Of a DNA stretch of 64,000 nt, positions 22,074-33,265 are shown one piece after another (the first letter of the stretch is position 1; every line of letters starts with the position of its first letter). The position numbers and the translations under genes are program-made. This stretch comes from Nymphaea colorata (Eukaryota; Streptophyta; Magnoliopsida; Nymphaeales; Nymphaeaceae), in assembly GCF_008831285.2 (NCBI RefSeq), contig NC_045149.1, positions 3,835,500 to 3,899,499 of the forward strand, written 5' to 3'. The notes beneath the pieces are model-generated. The model was not told where the DNA came from, did not search any database, and worked only from the letters and a program-made list of their open reading frames with translations.

Positions 22074-22256
22074 ACCTGTTTTAACCAGTGAGGTTAGCTC
22101 TTTCTCCAAATTATGGAGGTGATCTGTTATAATATCCTGTCTCTTTAAAAAATCAGACAGTTTTTCAAAGAACTCAGTCAGCAATCTCTGCTGTTGTCTT
22201 CTGAGCTTGAAGAACATATCAACTGCCTTCGAGATTTCTTCAAGGATTCCTTCCAT
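22074..22256 (-). pseudogene. small coiled-coil ORF downstream of viral RNase H, truncated
   Basis: An ATG at 22,256 follows the viral RNase H stop (22,264-22,266) by 7 bp. The frame gives about 60 residues starting MEGILEEISKAVDMFF, rich in Leu, Lys, Glu and Arg, with heptad-like spacing consistent with a coiled coil. It runs without a stop into the Tekay LTR at about 22,073, so its 3' end is lost. A second ORF after the polyprotein is found in tungrovirus-type pararetroviruses, whose ORF4 has a leucine zipper. That parallel rests on position and composition only. Confidence 0.45.
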
Positions 22257-22263
22257 CTTTCCC

Positions 22264-23526
22264 CTACAAGTTAAGCAGTCTAGATAAGATGTCAACAATA
22301 CTATTATCCTTACCTTTGATATGCTCAAAAGTGCACTAAGAGGAATATTGAGTTACAATATCTCTGAAATTTAGCCATCTCCTGGCAGATGACCTTTTAT
22401 GTGTTTCATGCAGCTGTGAATGAAACTTGACAATTGCCTTACAATCAATTCGTATTGTAAAAGCTTTTCTTAAGATAAATAATTCAAATGCTTTTAGGGC
22501 ATAAGAAATTGCTAGAAGTTCTATATCTATGAAAGATATCTTACCTTTCTCTTGGAATTTGCCAGATGCATACCTGCAAATTTCTTCACTTGATTTGAGA
22601 TCATATTTTGAGGGTTTAGCAAGTAATACCGCTCCCCATCCAAGATGCGATCCATCGGTTTGAATTACCAAATAATCCGTGCTAAGTGGTAGCCTTAAAG
22701 GTTTTAGCTGTTGCACTAATTCCTTAATTTTCTTGACCTGGTTTACATCTTCTTCATTGAAGAATAAAACACCATTTGGTCTTAGTTTTGCATAAAGTCC
22801 TGACACAAGATTATGCATTTGTGAAAAATAGGGCCTAGCATAATTTAGGACTCCTAAAAATTGTTGAAGCATCTTTTTGTCTTCAATTTTATCGGGAAAA
22901 TCTTTTATGATTTTCTCAATAATATGTGGCTGGAGTTTTATATATCCATTGCCAATTTCAGTTCCTAAAAATTTGATGTGAGTTTTCATCAACTCCATCT
23001 TCTTTTTAGAAATTATAATACCATTTTCTTCAAAAGTTTCTAACACTTTTTTGAGATGAATAACATGTTCTTTCTTAGTTTTTGAGAAAACTAAGATGTC
23101 ATCGATATAAACTATATAAAATTCTTTGCACCTTTCCATAGCAAGATCCATTTTTCTTTGAAAAATACTGGGAGCATTTTTCAAACCAAAAGGCATTATA
23201 ACCCACTCGTAATGTCCTTGGGGGCAAGTGAAAGCAGTCCATGGAATAGAACTTTCTTCCATTCTGACTTGCCAAAATCCACTTTTATAGTCAAATTTTG
23301 AAAAATATTTTTTGTCTTGGATTCTTTGGATTAAAGAATCTTTATCGGGGATGTTATATCCATCATCCCGGGTATTATCATTCAACCTTCTATAGTTGAT
23401 GACCATTCTTAATTTCCCTCTTACTTGTTCAGAGTGTTTATTTACAATAAACGCTGCAGACCTGTGAGGGCTGGAACTCATTCTGATAACCTTTAGGTTA
23501 ATCAAATCTTTTATATGGTTTGCCAT
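22264..23526 (-). pseudogene. endogenous pararetrovirus reverse transcriptase and RNase H
   Basis: Caulimoviridae-type RT-RNase H, an old viral copy fixed in the plant genome. Visible blocks in order are KLRMVINYRRLNDNT, YFSKFDYKSGFWQV, WVIMPFGLKNAPSIFQRKMD, the catalytic YIVYIDDILVFS (residues about 137-148 from the Met at 23,526), FLGVLNYARPY, then RNase H with VIQTDGSHLGWGAVL, FIDIELLAISYALKAFE, RIDCKA and RRWLNFRDI. An in-frame TAG at 22,336-22,338 interrupts it before FEHIKGKDNSIVDILSRLLNL, which ends at a TAG at 22,264-22,266. The family would make double-stranded DNA from pregenomic RNA in the cytoplasm. The stops make this copy defective. Confidence 0.9.
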
Positions 23527-24909
23527 ATCCTATTCTTCTTCCAAAGATAGTTTGATATTGGTCGTTTTTATCCTTAAGCCAGGATTAATTATATCAAGTT
23601 TACACATAACTTGATTTTTCTCCCAATATTTCTGGGGTTTATCTCCAATGATTTCAAGTTTGGATAACCTAGAGATTAGGTCATCAATCTCTTGATAGCT
23701 TGAATTAATTCCAACTTGGTCGAAGCAATTTAGAATTCTTTTTATATCTAGAACATAATCAAATGTTCCAAATCTATCAGAATAAATATCAACCAATCCT
23801 TCATCTTTTGGAATTAGGTGGTATTTTACCTCACATTCCAGAAAGGTGGATATATATTCTTTATCCATAATAGTTTGACACATCATAACTTGCTTTTTGC
23901 ATTGCCCTTTAATGGGACAAGTGCATTCGTCTTGTAGTGGAGAATTTTTGAATGGTGATGGTCCCACCATGCTTCTCTCGCACTCTTGATTTTGGACTTT
24001 TCCCAAAGTAAAGGTTTATGGTTTGTAGAAAATGTGATCAAACCAGCTTAGTGGTTCATGGAAAATTTGTAGTTGGTTTTTAGTAAGCATCATTCCATGG
24101 TTAACACCAATTAGAAAACTAAGACCTATAATAAAATATATAGGCTTACAATGGAGATTTCCAATATAAATTTTTGGACAAGATAATAGATTAGTAAAAG
24201 CTCCTTCTTCATCAGTAAGTTGGAGTTTTACTTTATCTTTGGGAATACAGGTTCTGTATTCCAAATTATGTCTAGACATAGTATTTGATACTATGGGTTT
24301 TTCTAAAGGTCTAGTATATTTTGGGTCAATAAAAGACTCATCCAAGATGGTTATAGTACATCCTGTGTCAATGAGTGCTTGGACCTCAATAATAGCACCT
24401 TCAAGGATTAATCTACATTTTACCATTAATTGGTAAAAATGAGGGTCATCAGAATCTTTTTGGTGTATAAAACTTATAAAACCGGGTGGTTTTGCAAGTT
24501 TTAATTTACTACCATATTCGGTAATAAGAGGTTCTTTTCCCTTCTCCTTAGATTTTGGGAGAGGGTTAATTTGCTCTTGAAGCTCAAGGAGCTTCTTTTG
24601 AGTTTTCTCTTGGAATTCTTCAGATTTTTCTCTGAAGTTTTCATGCCTTCTGATCCTTTTCTCAAGGTCAGATTCTTCAAATTTGTGTTTAGGTTTGTTG
24701 TCTTGGGTGACGGATAAAACTAATTCTGGTTTGAGTTCTGTTAGACATAGTCTACAGATCTCATTGTAACACATAGTGCATTTCCATCTGTGTTCTATGC
24801 TAGGGTATCGGCAACAAACAAAACAATTTTTGTTTAAATTGCCGTCTTCATAATTCCAATTATGTTCACAACCCTTGGTACTTTTATCTACTAAGGCTTT
24901 GGAATTCTT
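23527..24909 (-). pseudogene. endogenous pararetrovirus Cys-rich domain and aspartic protease
   Basis: The same reading frame as the RT, upstream of it. At 24,745-24,825 is a cysteine motif with spacing C-x2-C-x11-C-x2-C-x4-C-x2-C, the second Cys-rich element described for badnaviruses and tungrovirus. A charged helical linker follows (about 24,560-24,680). An aspartic protease then has ALIDTGCTITILDE, with D-T-G at 24,361-24,369. In-frame stops lie at 24,016-24,018 (TAA) and 23,530-23,532 (TAG); upstream the frame is bounded by a TAG at about 24,907-24,909. No frameshift separates this block from the RT. Movement and coat protein regions are absent. Badnavirus/tungrovirus-like affinity is an inference from the motif and domain order. 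Confidence 0.82.
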
Positions 24910-25085
24910 ATTCTAAAGAAGCAGTGTTATTAAATAACACTAATCAAGAACTCATTAGCGTAGATGAATACGTTAGTGACTCGGAATCTATTTATTCCAT
25001 AGTCTCAGTTGAAGGCTATGAATCCCCAAAGGACTTAATTTCCAGTGAGGAAGATTATCCTTTAGTTAAGAGTTTATCTAAATAA
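24900..25085 (+). pseudogene. short acidic ORF fragment, opposite to the viral block
   Basis: An open plus-strand frame of about 60 residues (WNSYSKEAVLLNN, VSDSESIYSIVSVEGYE, LISSEEDYPLVK) ends at a TAA at 25,083-25,085. It is acidic, rich in Ser, Glu and Asp, and much more coding-like than its surroundings. Such acidic stretches occur in pararetrovirus polyproteins near the coat protein. Its position directly behind the minus-strand viral block suggests a rearranged head-to-head fragment of the same virus. Confidence 0.4.
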
Positions 25086-25101
25086 ATCAGTAGGCTATGC
25101 T

Positions 25102-25125
25102 TTCAGAGTGTTTATTTACAATAAA
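25102..25125 (+). repeat. 24-bp copy of a segment of the viral RT
   Basis: These 24 bp (from ttcagagtgtttattt to ...caataaa) are identical to 23,428-23,451 inside the viral reverse transcriptase block, in the same plus-strand orientation. The match ends sharply on both sides, as expected of a templated filler inserted during break repair at the edge of the viral insertion. Confidence 0.75.
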
Positions 25126-25260
25126 ATCCCATTTGTTTAGCTATATAGTTAATCGCAACTTATTGTTTTAGCAAATGAATTGCTTAAATCCCATTTGTTT
25201 AGCTATATAGTTAATTGCAACTTATTGTTTTAGCAAATGAATTGCTTAAATCCCATTTAT
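25124..25260 (+). repeat. 62-bp tandem repeat, two copies plus partial third
   Basis: Units start at 25,124, 25,186 and 25,248 with aaatcccattt. The first two are almost identical (one C/T difference seen), and the third diverges after about 12 bp. Shorter echoes of 'aaatcccatt' appear near 25,358 and 25,592. The first unit overlaps the end of the 24-bp viral copy. Confidence 0.85.
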
Positions 25261-25369
25261 ATTCATACAAACATGTGTTTTCAATTCTTTGAATCAATCA
25301 ATATAAATGTAACAACAAGTTCGATTCAGCGGATTAACTATAATGAAAATGAATGAGTTAAATCCCATT

Positions 25370-25979
25370 GGTATATAATGTTATTGTATAATGGATAACA
25401 CAATATACATATATACGTATACAATAGTTAACATTATATTATATTAACTTCTCATATTATAATACATTATATTATAATATGTTCACACAAGCATATTACA
25501 ATTTGATATGTATACGGGATCAAATGGATACTTGTGAGCATCCAATTGTATAGCATATGTAAAGGTTTATTATATTGCGAATAATATATATCAATCCCAT
25601 TAGTGTTAACCATATATATGCATATATGTATATTGTATATAAATGGATAACATAATATGATACATACGTATATATTATATGAATATATGTATAACATACA
25701 TCCTATATGTATAAATGCACATATCTATACATGTGCATAGCGTACATAACATAACATATATGTATATATCATATGTATATATGTATAATATGTATGTTAT
25801 ATAGACACATGTATGCTTAATAATATGAACATATAAGTATTATACAATTATATGGTATCATATACGTAATATGTATGTTACGACATATGGATTATGTATG
25901 TAAGGATATATACATATATACCTATAATGTCATATATGTAATGTATTATATGTATCATGCATATAACACATATATATAC

Positions 25980-26067
<88 letters not shown>

Positions 26068-27100
26068 ATAGATATGTTATACATATAATGTTACATGTAT
26101 ATAATACAATTAAACATTATACATATTATTATATACATATATATCATATATGTATTGTAATATAATATTATAATATGTAATATTATTAGGTATTATAATA
26201 TGTATATACTTATTCTTTAACATTTATCCATATTCTATGTATTATATGTATGTTGCATATATGTATATATACATACATGTACATATAACATATGTATATA
26301 CAGATATATGTACATTATTTATATATATTATATGTACATTATAACATGTTAATATACTTAACAATCTTTTAAATATTACATGTATTAGTATATAATGTAA
26401 ACAACTATTATAATATTATATACATTATATATGTTATAATAACGTATATATGTATACATAATATGTATAATATACATTATATATTATATAACATTATTTA
26501 TACTATTATAACATGTACATTTATGTTATACAATAATATATTTATTATTTGTATGTACATATTTATACGTACTGTAATATTATTTATGTTATATATGTCA
26601 TATTATTTGTATACATTTATTTGTATGCATTTCAATTTATATATATGTTATCTGTTATACATATACATATATACTTGTGTACTATATATAGTTAATATAC
26701 AATGCATATAGTGTGTATAGATATATATAGTGTGTGTGTATATATATATATATATATTTGTTTATAATACTATATAACATCTATATTACAATATAGGTTA
26801 TATTATACGTATTATACATATGGATACGTAATAAATAATACTATATTATGTCGTATGTATTATATGTAATACATATATAGTATATCATATTATATAATAT
26901 GTTTATAATATAATAATTATAAATTATATATTATACATACATTATATACCATACATATATTATATTACATATCATATATATATGTATAATATATATTATA
27001 TGGATATATGTATGTGCATATAACAATGTTACAATATATATTTTATATTTTGTTACATATATACTATACATATTATACGTATATAATGTATATTATAGCA
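25370..27100. repeat. TA-rich low-complexity island
   Basis: About 1.7 kb made almost wholly of ATATAC/TATGTA-type sequence, with an uninterrupted (TA)n run of about 80 bp at 25,983-26,064. Tyr/Ile-rich frames in it are by-products of the repeat. Endogenous pararetroviruses are known to sit often in or beside TA dinucleotide repeats, which fits the neighbour on the left. Confidence 0.95.
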
Positions 27101-28850
27101 GGGACTAGTAGATTGTTTGACTAGTCTATAGTACATTGCCCATCCAACTGCACTGCCATAGTCTAGTTGGCTGGCTATGGACTAGGGACATATATATATG
27201 GCCCTGACTCATGTTTTGAAGATTGTTATGTTCTGCATGAAATGAACTCATTTTTCCATTTTTAATGACCATAAAATCAATAAATAAATAAACACATGTG
27301 ATACAGTAGATCCTCCGTTAATCAGGTAAAAGCCCTCAATTAGGAACCTGGGGATGAAAAAGGTGAAATAAAACAAAATGAAAATACAAGAACATATAGA
27401 CCGAAAGCCAAAAAAAAGTTTAATTGATCATACAAATGCCACATAAACTTTCCTTCTATCTTGAAGCAGGTGTTGCTGTCCCAGTTCATTCAAAAGAAAT
27501 GGTCTATATAAAAACTATCCAAAAATTTTTCCAACATTTTTGTAATGAAGTGCATAACTCAGAATTTCATAATATGTTTACTATTTTTATGTATTTTTTA
27601 TTTTTTGGTCATTGGATTCCAAATTTTTCCAAGAAAACAAAATTCTAAAATAAAACAGAGAAAGGCTACGACTTTACAAATAACAAATACCATATCTAGA
27701 AAAGTTGCAGTCTCTTTCAAACCATCCGAATCACATGATGTACACATTCAAGTGGCATGTGCTCTTCCATCATCCAACGTCAATAAAAGGAAGTAAATAG
27801 TTTGATAAAACACAGTCTTCCATACTTCAAATGTTGTTGAGATATGCAAAATGTTGAACTTTCTTTCTCTATGTTCTCCTTTTCACTAACAAGTTGAGAT
27901 CGTTTGCTCAACAGGATCCCCTAGTCCTAAGCAGGTTTCCATAAGCTCAAAGATTTATTAGTCAAAAGCTAATTTCGTACTTGATTTCCCAAATATAAAA
28001 TTTAAATTCAATTTAAAACTACAAAATGACTGAAATGCCTTCTAGTAAAGATAAAGGATTAAAAGAAGAAAAAAACACAAAAATATTATTTGCAAAAGAA
28101 GATAAATAAATAGGTAACATAAACACAAACACAAATATAAAATTTAATATGCATACTATCTTCACAAGGTACATATACACATACAAACAGATTGGCTTGC
28201 ACCTAGCTTGTGATGATGGCTTAGAGGTGTCAACAAGATTAGGATAGTCTATATCCCAGAAGAGAGCCATGTCTGTCAAACTTGGATACCAAACACTGTA
28301 TGTGATAGCTTAATCACAACTGTGACTCCCATAGTGATATTAAGTTATTTTTCCCATTATGGTGGCAACTTGACTCGTTCAAAGCGCAAAGGCTTTTTTC
28401 ATAACATCATAATGGCATGTCTATACCAAAAGCAACTGTGAAATTGTGCAAAGAAATGATCAAAATGTACAACTTATAAATAAAGAAAATGCAAAAGATA
28501 AAATAAGTCATAAATGATGGAGAATATTTGCAGAAAAGCACAAATATAAACATCGAGTGTATATTGAAGGAAACATCAATAGAAATGTCAAATATTTGAT
28601 AACAAACTCACTTTTGTAATGCTGCACATGCTTAGAGGATATCCACTAGAGTAGAAAGCAATTAAGAAATCACAAATTGGCCAACTAGAGATAGTAGAAA
28701 AATGACATTATTGTCTAGTAGTTAGTGATAGGTCTAATTGTGATCACCACTTTTGTTTATATGTACATTTTTTATCAAATCATACATGTAAACTGTAATA
28801 AATAGGATATATTACTTGTACTTGCCTTCATATTCCATGTGTAGGATTTT
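27100..28850. other. stretch without a recognised gene
   Basis: AT-rich DNA. A short inverted pair (ctagtagattgtttgactag and neighbouring 'tagtctag' words) occurs near 27,105-27,180. Open frames of 70-86 codons here show no family features. No LTR, tRNA or transposase signal was recognised. Confidence 0.5.
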
Positions 28851-28851
28851 G

Positions 28852-28935
28852 AGGGATGAAACTCGACCTGTCAGTATGAGGTCTAACCATTCCTGGTGTC
28901 TTAAACAGGGTTAATCGGACCAAGGACTACAATAG
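28852..28935 (-). repeat. dispersed conserved noncoding block, copy 2
   Basis: On the minus strand this reads tagtccttggtccgattaac, then 'caggaatggttagacctca' and 'gacaggtcgagt', parallel to 5,405-5,490 and 43,170-43,250. Confidence 0.45.
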
Positions 28936-28939
28936 ATGT

Positions 28940-31440
28940 TTCAATTGCTGAGTTTAAATGTATTCAAAACCTAGGAAAACAATTGTGCCTTAATTTTGAA
29001 ATCATGTATGTCTTAAAATTTAAATAGATCTTAGAAGTAGAGTGATGAACAAAGAAAACTCAATTAGATGTCTGATGTCTGAATCATCATAGATTAATGC
29101 AACTTGAGATCCTAGATCTAAAATGATGCATGCAAAACTATGTCATGGAGGTTTGGAGTCTGGTCTCCACTAGGGCTAGGATGTAGGTTCATGGAAAAAT
29201 TAAGAGAGAACTGGATCTGAATCCAAAACTTATAATCATGAACTAAGAAATTTTATATAAATCTTGTTCTAAATTTGAAGAGATGTTATAGAAGACAAAG
29301 TATCATTTCATGTGATTGAGACTCATGATCCCAAAATTCATGGTCATAGATCTAGTGAATTTACCTTGCATTCATAATTGAATCTTTTAAGAACCAAATT
29401 CTAAAAGGATAGATCCAAAATTGATGATTGTGGGGTTCAAAATCTTGCATTTTGGTTTAATTTTGTAGGGATTGATCCTAGGTTTATGATCAAATGCTCA
29501 TTTACTTTGAAATTCAATCCAAGATCTAAAATTCATGATCCAAAATCTAGGATCCAAAACCCACAATCCAATACCAATGACCTAACATTTATGATTCAGG
29601 TCTCGTACATGAAATCTGATTCAAAATCCAAAGTCTAAAATCCAAGATCCAAAACCTATGACCTGGGATCCAAAATTCAAGTTCCAAGATCCATATTTGG
29701 GATTTAAAATTCAAGATCCAAGGTCCATAATTCAAGATCCAAAATCTAATACTTGGCATCCAAATCCAATACTTGAGATTGACATCAATGTAGGTATACT
29801 TGGGTTAATGACATGGTTTAGATTAGATCAACATATGGTTTATGATTTGAATACAATACATTGAATTGAGATCTGAGATCCAAATGATTTAGGGGTAAGT
29901 TGGTCAACATGACTGGGTTCAGTCCTGTTAACACTGGGTTCGAAGATGGGTTTGACTATAATAAGTGGGTTTGGTCTTAGACAAACCATATGATATATAA
30001 ATTTCATGCATTCCATGTGAATGAGTATTTAAAGAAGCTTGACTAGACCTAGGCTATAGACTGGGTTCCTAAATAGTAGGCTCTAGGATCAGTTTGGGCT
30101 AGGCCTTAGAGAATTGAACCAGGATTGCACTTAATGTCTACATGACCAAGGGTTTTTGAAATCATTTAAAAAAGATTGGTTTTGAAACTTTATAGAGAAA
30201 ACTATGATTTGAAATGATTCTTGCATGAGATCCAAACTGGATTCTGGTTTTCACATACCTGGGCTGATGCACACAGAGTATGATACTTTGCTGACCTAGT
30301 TTGGTTTCAAACAAGGGGTGCATGTGGGTGCAAGGTGGTTCAGTGTATGTTAAAACAAAGGTGTAATGCATGATTAAAAAAATATGAAGAAAAACCATAT
30401 TCTATATGCATGACTTAAGTAAAAATATGTAAGAAAAAAACATGAACTTAAATGAAAGAAACAAAGAAGAGAGGGGCATATCACACTAAAATAAGCCTAA
30501 TCTAGAAAACAAACTTGCTAGGCTATAACATTATTAAAACAACTAAGAAAAATAAACTAAACTAAACATGCATAAAGATCTAAATTGCAAATAAAAAAAA
30601 AGAAGAGGGATAAAATTTTACCTAAAGTCGGCACCATGTCTGAGCTCACTCCCACAACCCCAACACTGAGTTTGGTTGGGTGTAGGTTGGGCACTAATGT
30701 AGCCTGAACCAATACTTAGACAAAGACAAAAAAATTTAACTTGTTTTGAAATAAACGTTTTTTTAGTGCCCATTTGGAATTTTACCAACCTTATGAGCTT
30801 CTCTAGGAATAAATAAAGTGTTAAGGGGCAAGGTGGGAGGTCGTCTATTTAATCCATGATACATTTTTTAGATATAACATGCATTAAGCTCACATGTGAA
30901 TACTGGATAGGGGTTTCATGTTGGGACCCAAATCCAGGTCCAGATACAACAAAAATTCTAAAGGATGAATATGGATATGGTATTGAAATTTGGATTATGA
31001 TTCGATATCCAAAATCTAAAATGGGAATAATGGATCTGGATCTATAAAGATAGATTAGATTTGAGACTTGGTATGAGATCCAAACATGGATATATGATCA
31101 TGGTCATAAATGTGAAACGAAGATATAAAAATAGCATGGAATTGGACCAGGCTCTAGTTGAGCTAGGTGGGTTCAAGCTGTATGACATGGACTGGACCTA
31201 GGTTAGGTTTAGTTTTTGAAAATTGGGTTCAGAGCTAGGCTGATGATAGGCTCAACCTAGTACTGTCTTAAAAAACTTTAATTTTAATGGAAAATTGGGG
31301 TATGCTAAGCCTGTGCTTAGGCCTACCAGATCCATGAAATTTATCTCAAACCTAACTTAAGTTCATGTGGCTCTTAAGTTAGGTTTTAAGCTAGGTTTTA
31401 TGAAAAATATGTGCATAGTGTCAAATGATCAAAATACCCT
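28940..31440. repeat. noncoding repeat-family copy with GATCCAAAATT-like array
   Basis: Noncoding DNA related in wording and order to about 37,560-38,900. Both contain long runs of 'agatccaaa', 'aggcttgatct' and 'ctaggtt' words, and both end in a purine-rich leader to 'gaggggcata' (30,470 and 38,665). At 29,515-29,790 a short degenerate tandem array of 'gatccaaaattcaa' (about 12-15 bp) is visible. No gene was seen. Confidence 0.5.
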
Positions 31441-31939
31441 TGTATGTGATTTCGGGATAAACTTGGTTCAAATAAGGAGATTGTCTTGAACTAAGATTCT
31501 AGAATCAAAGAAAATCATAAACCAAGGTATATGTGACTCATAACTTATGTTTATGCAGAAGAATATGGATTGAAAGGAAACAGCCATTTTGCCTTTGTGT
31601 ATAATTTTAGAGTTTCGGATGAATTTTCTCGCTCTGACTGATCCAGCATGTGGCCAAGTTCCTAAATAGGATCTAATTAAAATCTTAGTGAAAATTTTCT
31701 CTCGAATGACTTTAAAAATCAAAAACAAATTTTCATCAACCTGTATGCGCCACATTTATAAAGGAAAATCAAGGAAGGCCATCAAAATCAGATTTTTATT
31801 AGAATTTCCACAAGTGGAGCTACAGGCATTTGGAAAAGCTATTTGCCTATAATGACATGCTGAAATATCAGAGAAATTCAATGTAATTTTGCAAAATTGA
31901 GCTCGACAACAGTTTTACAGAACGTACCAAGTACTAGGA

Positions 31940-32445
31940 ATGAGCTCCAGAGACTTTTAAATTGAATTGAACTCAACCCGAAAGGAATGAACTCAAACTG
32001 AACTAACTAAGTATTGATTTACTCATGATTAAATAACCCAACTCAGTTTCAACTCACTTTATTGGGTTGAGCTCAAATTCAGCTCAAACTTCTAAAAATA
32101 GGAGAGAGAAAGTACTCAAGACTTAATTGAAAGCAAACAGGAATGAATAAACTCAAACTGAGCTAAATGAAGTTTGATTTATACATGATAAATGTGGTCC
32201 TAGCTTGATTTTAGCTCACTCTTCTGGGATGAGCTCAAATTCAGCTTAAACCCTTGAAAACATGAAAGAGAAAGCACTCAAAAATAAATTGAACTAAAAT
32301 CGGGATGAATGAACTCAAACCGAACTAAATGAAGCTTGAATTATACATGATAAAGATGGTCGTAGCTTGGGTTTAGCTCAATCTTCCAGGTTGAACTCAA
32401 ATTCAGTATAAACCCTTGAAAACAAGAGATAGAAAGATTCAGCAG
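31940..32445 (+). repeat. three tandem copies of an about 160-bp unit
   Basis: Equivalent points (actcaaactg/actcaaaccg) lie at 31,991, 32,151 and 32,313, spacing 160 and 162 bp. Each unit also carries 'gaactaa.tgaag.ttga', 'tacatgat.aa' and 'gttgagctcaaattcag'. The copies are clearly diverged. No further units were seen on either side. Confidence 0.85.
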
Positions 32446-33059
32446 CAATCTGCAAATTAGTATATGTTGAAACTTGGGTTGGGTGACTCAAAATTAGTGA
32501 AATAAAACTTTCTCTCCATCAAGGTAAAACTTGTTTTGACTTGGTTGAGCTAAGATCATAATTTTAAGTTCCAAGAGCTTATTTGAGCTACAAGGGAGTT
32601 GGCTTCAAGCTAGGGATAACCTTGGTGAATTGACTGTAGCGACGCTTGGGGTCATGTAAAATTGACAAATGGTCTAATTGCTCAAATGTTAGGAAATTCT
32701 CAAAAATTTTGATGAAAAATCCTTATTTTCTAGGTCAAGATGACAAGATGCAAAGATAAAATGGTATGAGTCTAGGTGTTCAATGTTGATGTAAAAAGTG
32801 CTTGTTTAGCATAGAATGACCATTTGTCCTTGAAATTTGGTCTTTGAAAATTCATTTGGAAATCTCATGGTGAAGAGTAAAATAATCATTTGAACTTGTG
32901 AAAATTTTGCATGTTCACTAAAGTAAAGAAGTGTGAGAGTCTAAGTGAGGTCTTGGACTTGAGCTGAAGTAACATTCAACCAAGAACCAAATGAGACACA
33001 TGCAAGGCTCATGAGAGTAGACACAGTTATGTCTTTAGTGGTTTAGGTAATTTCCCACT

Positions 33060-33265
33060 TATTATTGTTAAATTAAATTTTACAACCTCCTTTAAATAAA
33101 ATAATATAAAATAGAATAAAATATCACAATAAATAATATTTTTACAATAAATAGGGCTGCCACCCCATTTTGGGCCACATTTGAGGAGATGAGATAGAAA
33201 AGAAGGGGAAAAAAGAGAAAAGGAGAGAGAAAGAGAGGAAGGAGACAAAAAATGAGGAGAGAGAA
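33060..33265 (+). repeat. LTR fragment joined directly to gypsy pol
   Basis: It matches the interior of the LTR at 41,927-43,026 (read on minus): an 'aataaataatatttttaca' run, 'gggctgccacc', 'ttttggg', then purine-rich GGAGAGAG. It stops within 'gagagagaaggaaaatgtt' and passes without a gap into an RNase H end. The upstream half of the LTR, primer site, gag and most of pol are missing. Confidence 0.7.

Noticed and set aside
25875-26711. Tyr/Ile-rich frames in the TA island
   Set aside because: Direct products of TA dinucleotide repeats, with no domain and no codon structure.
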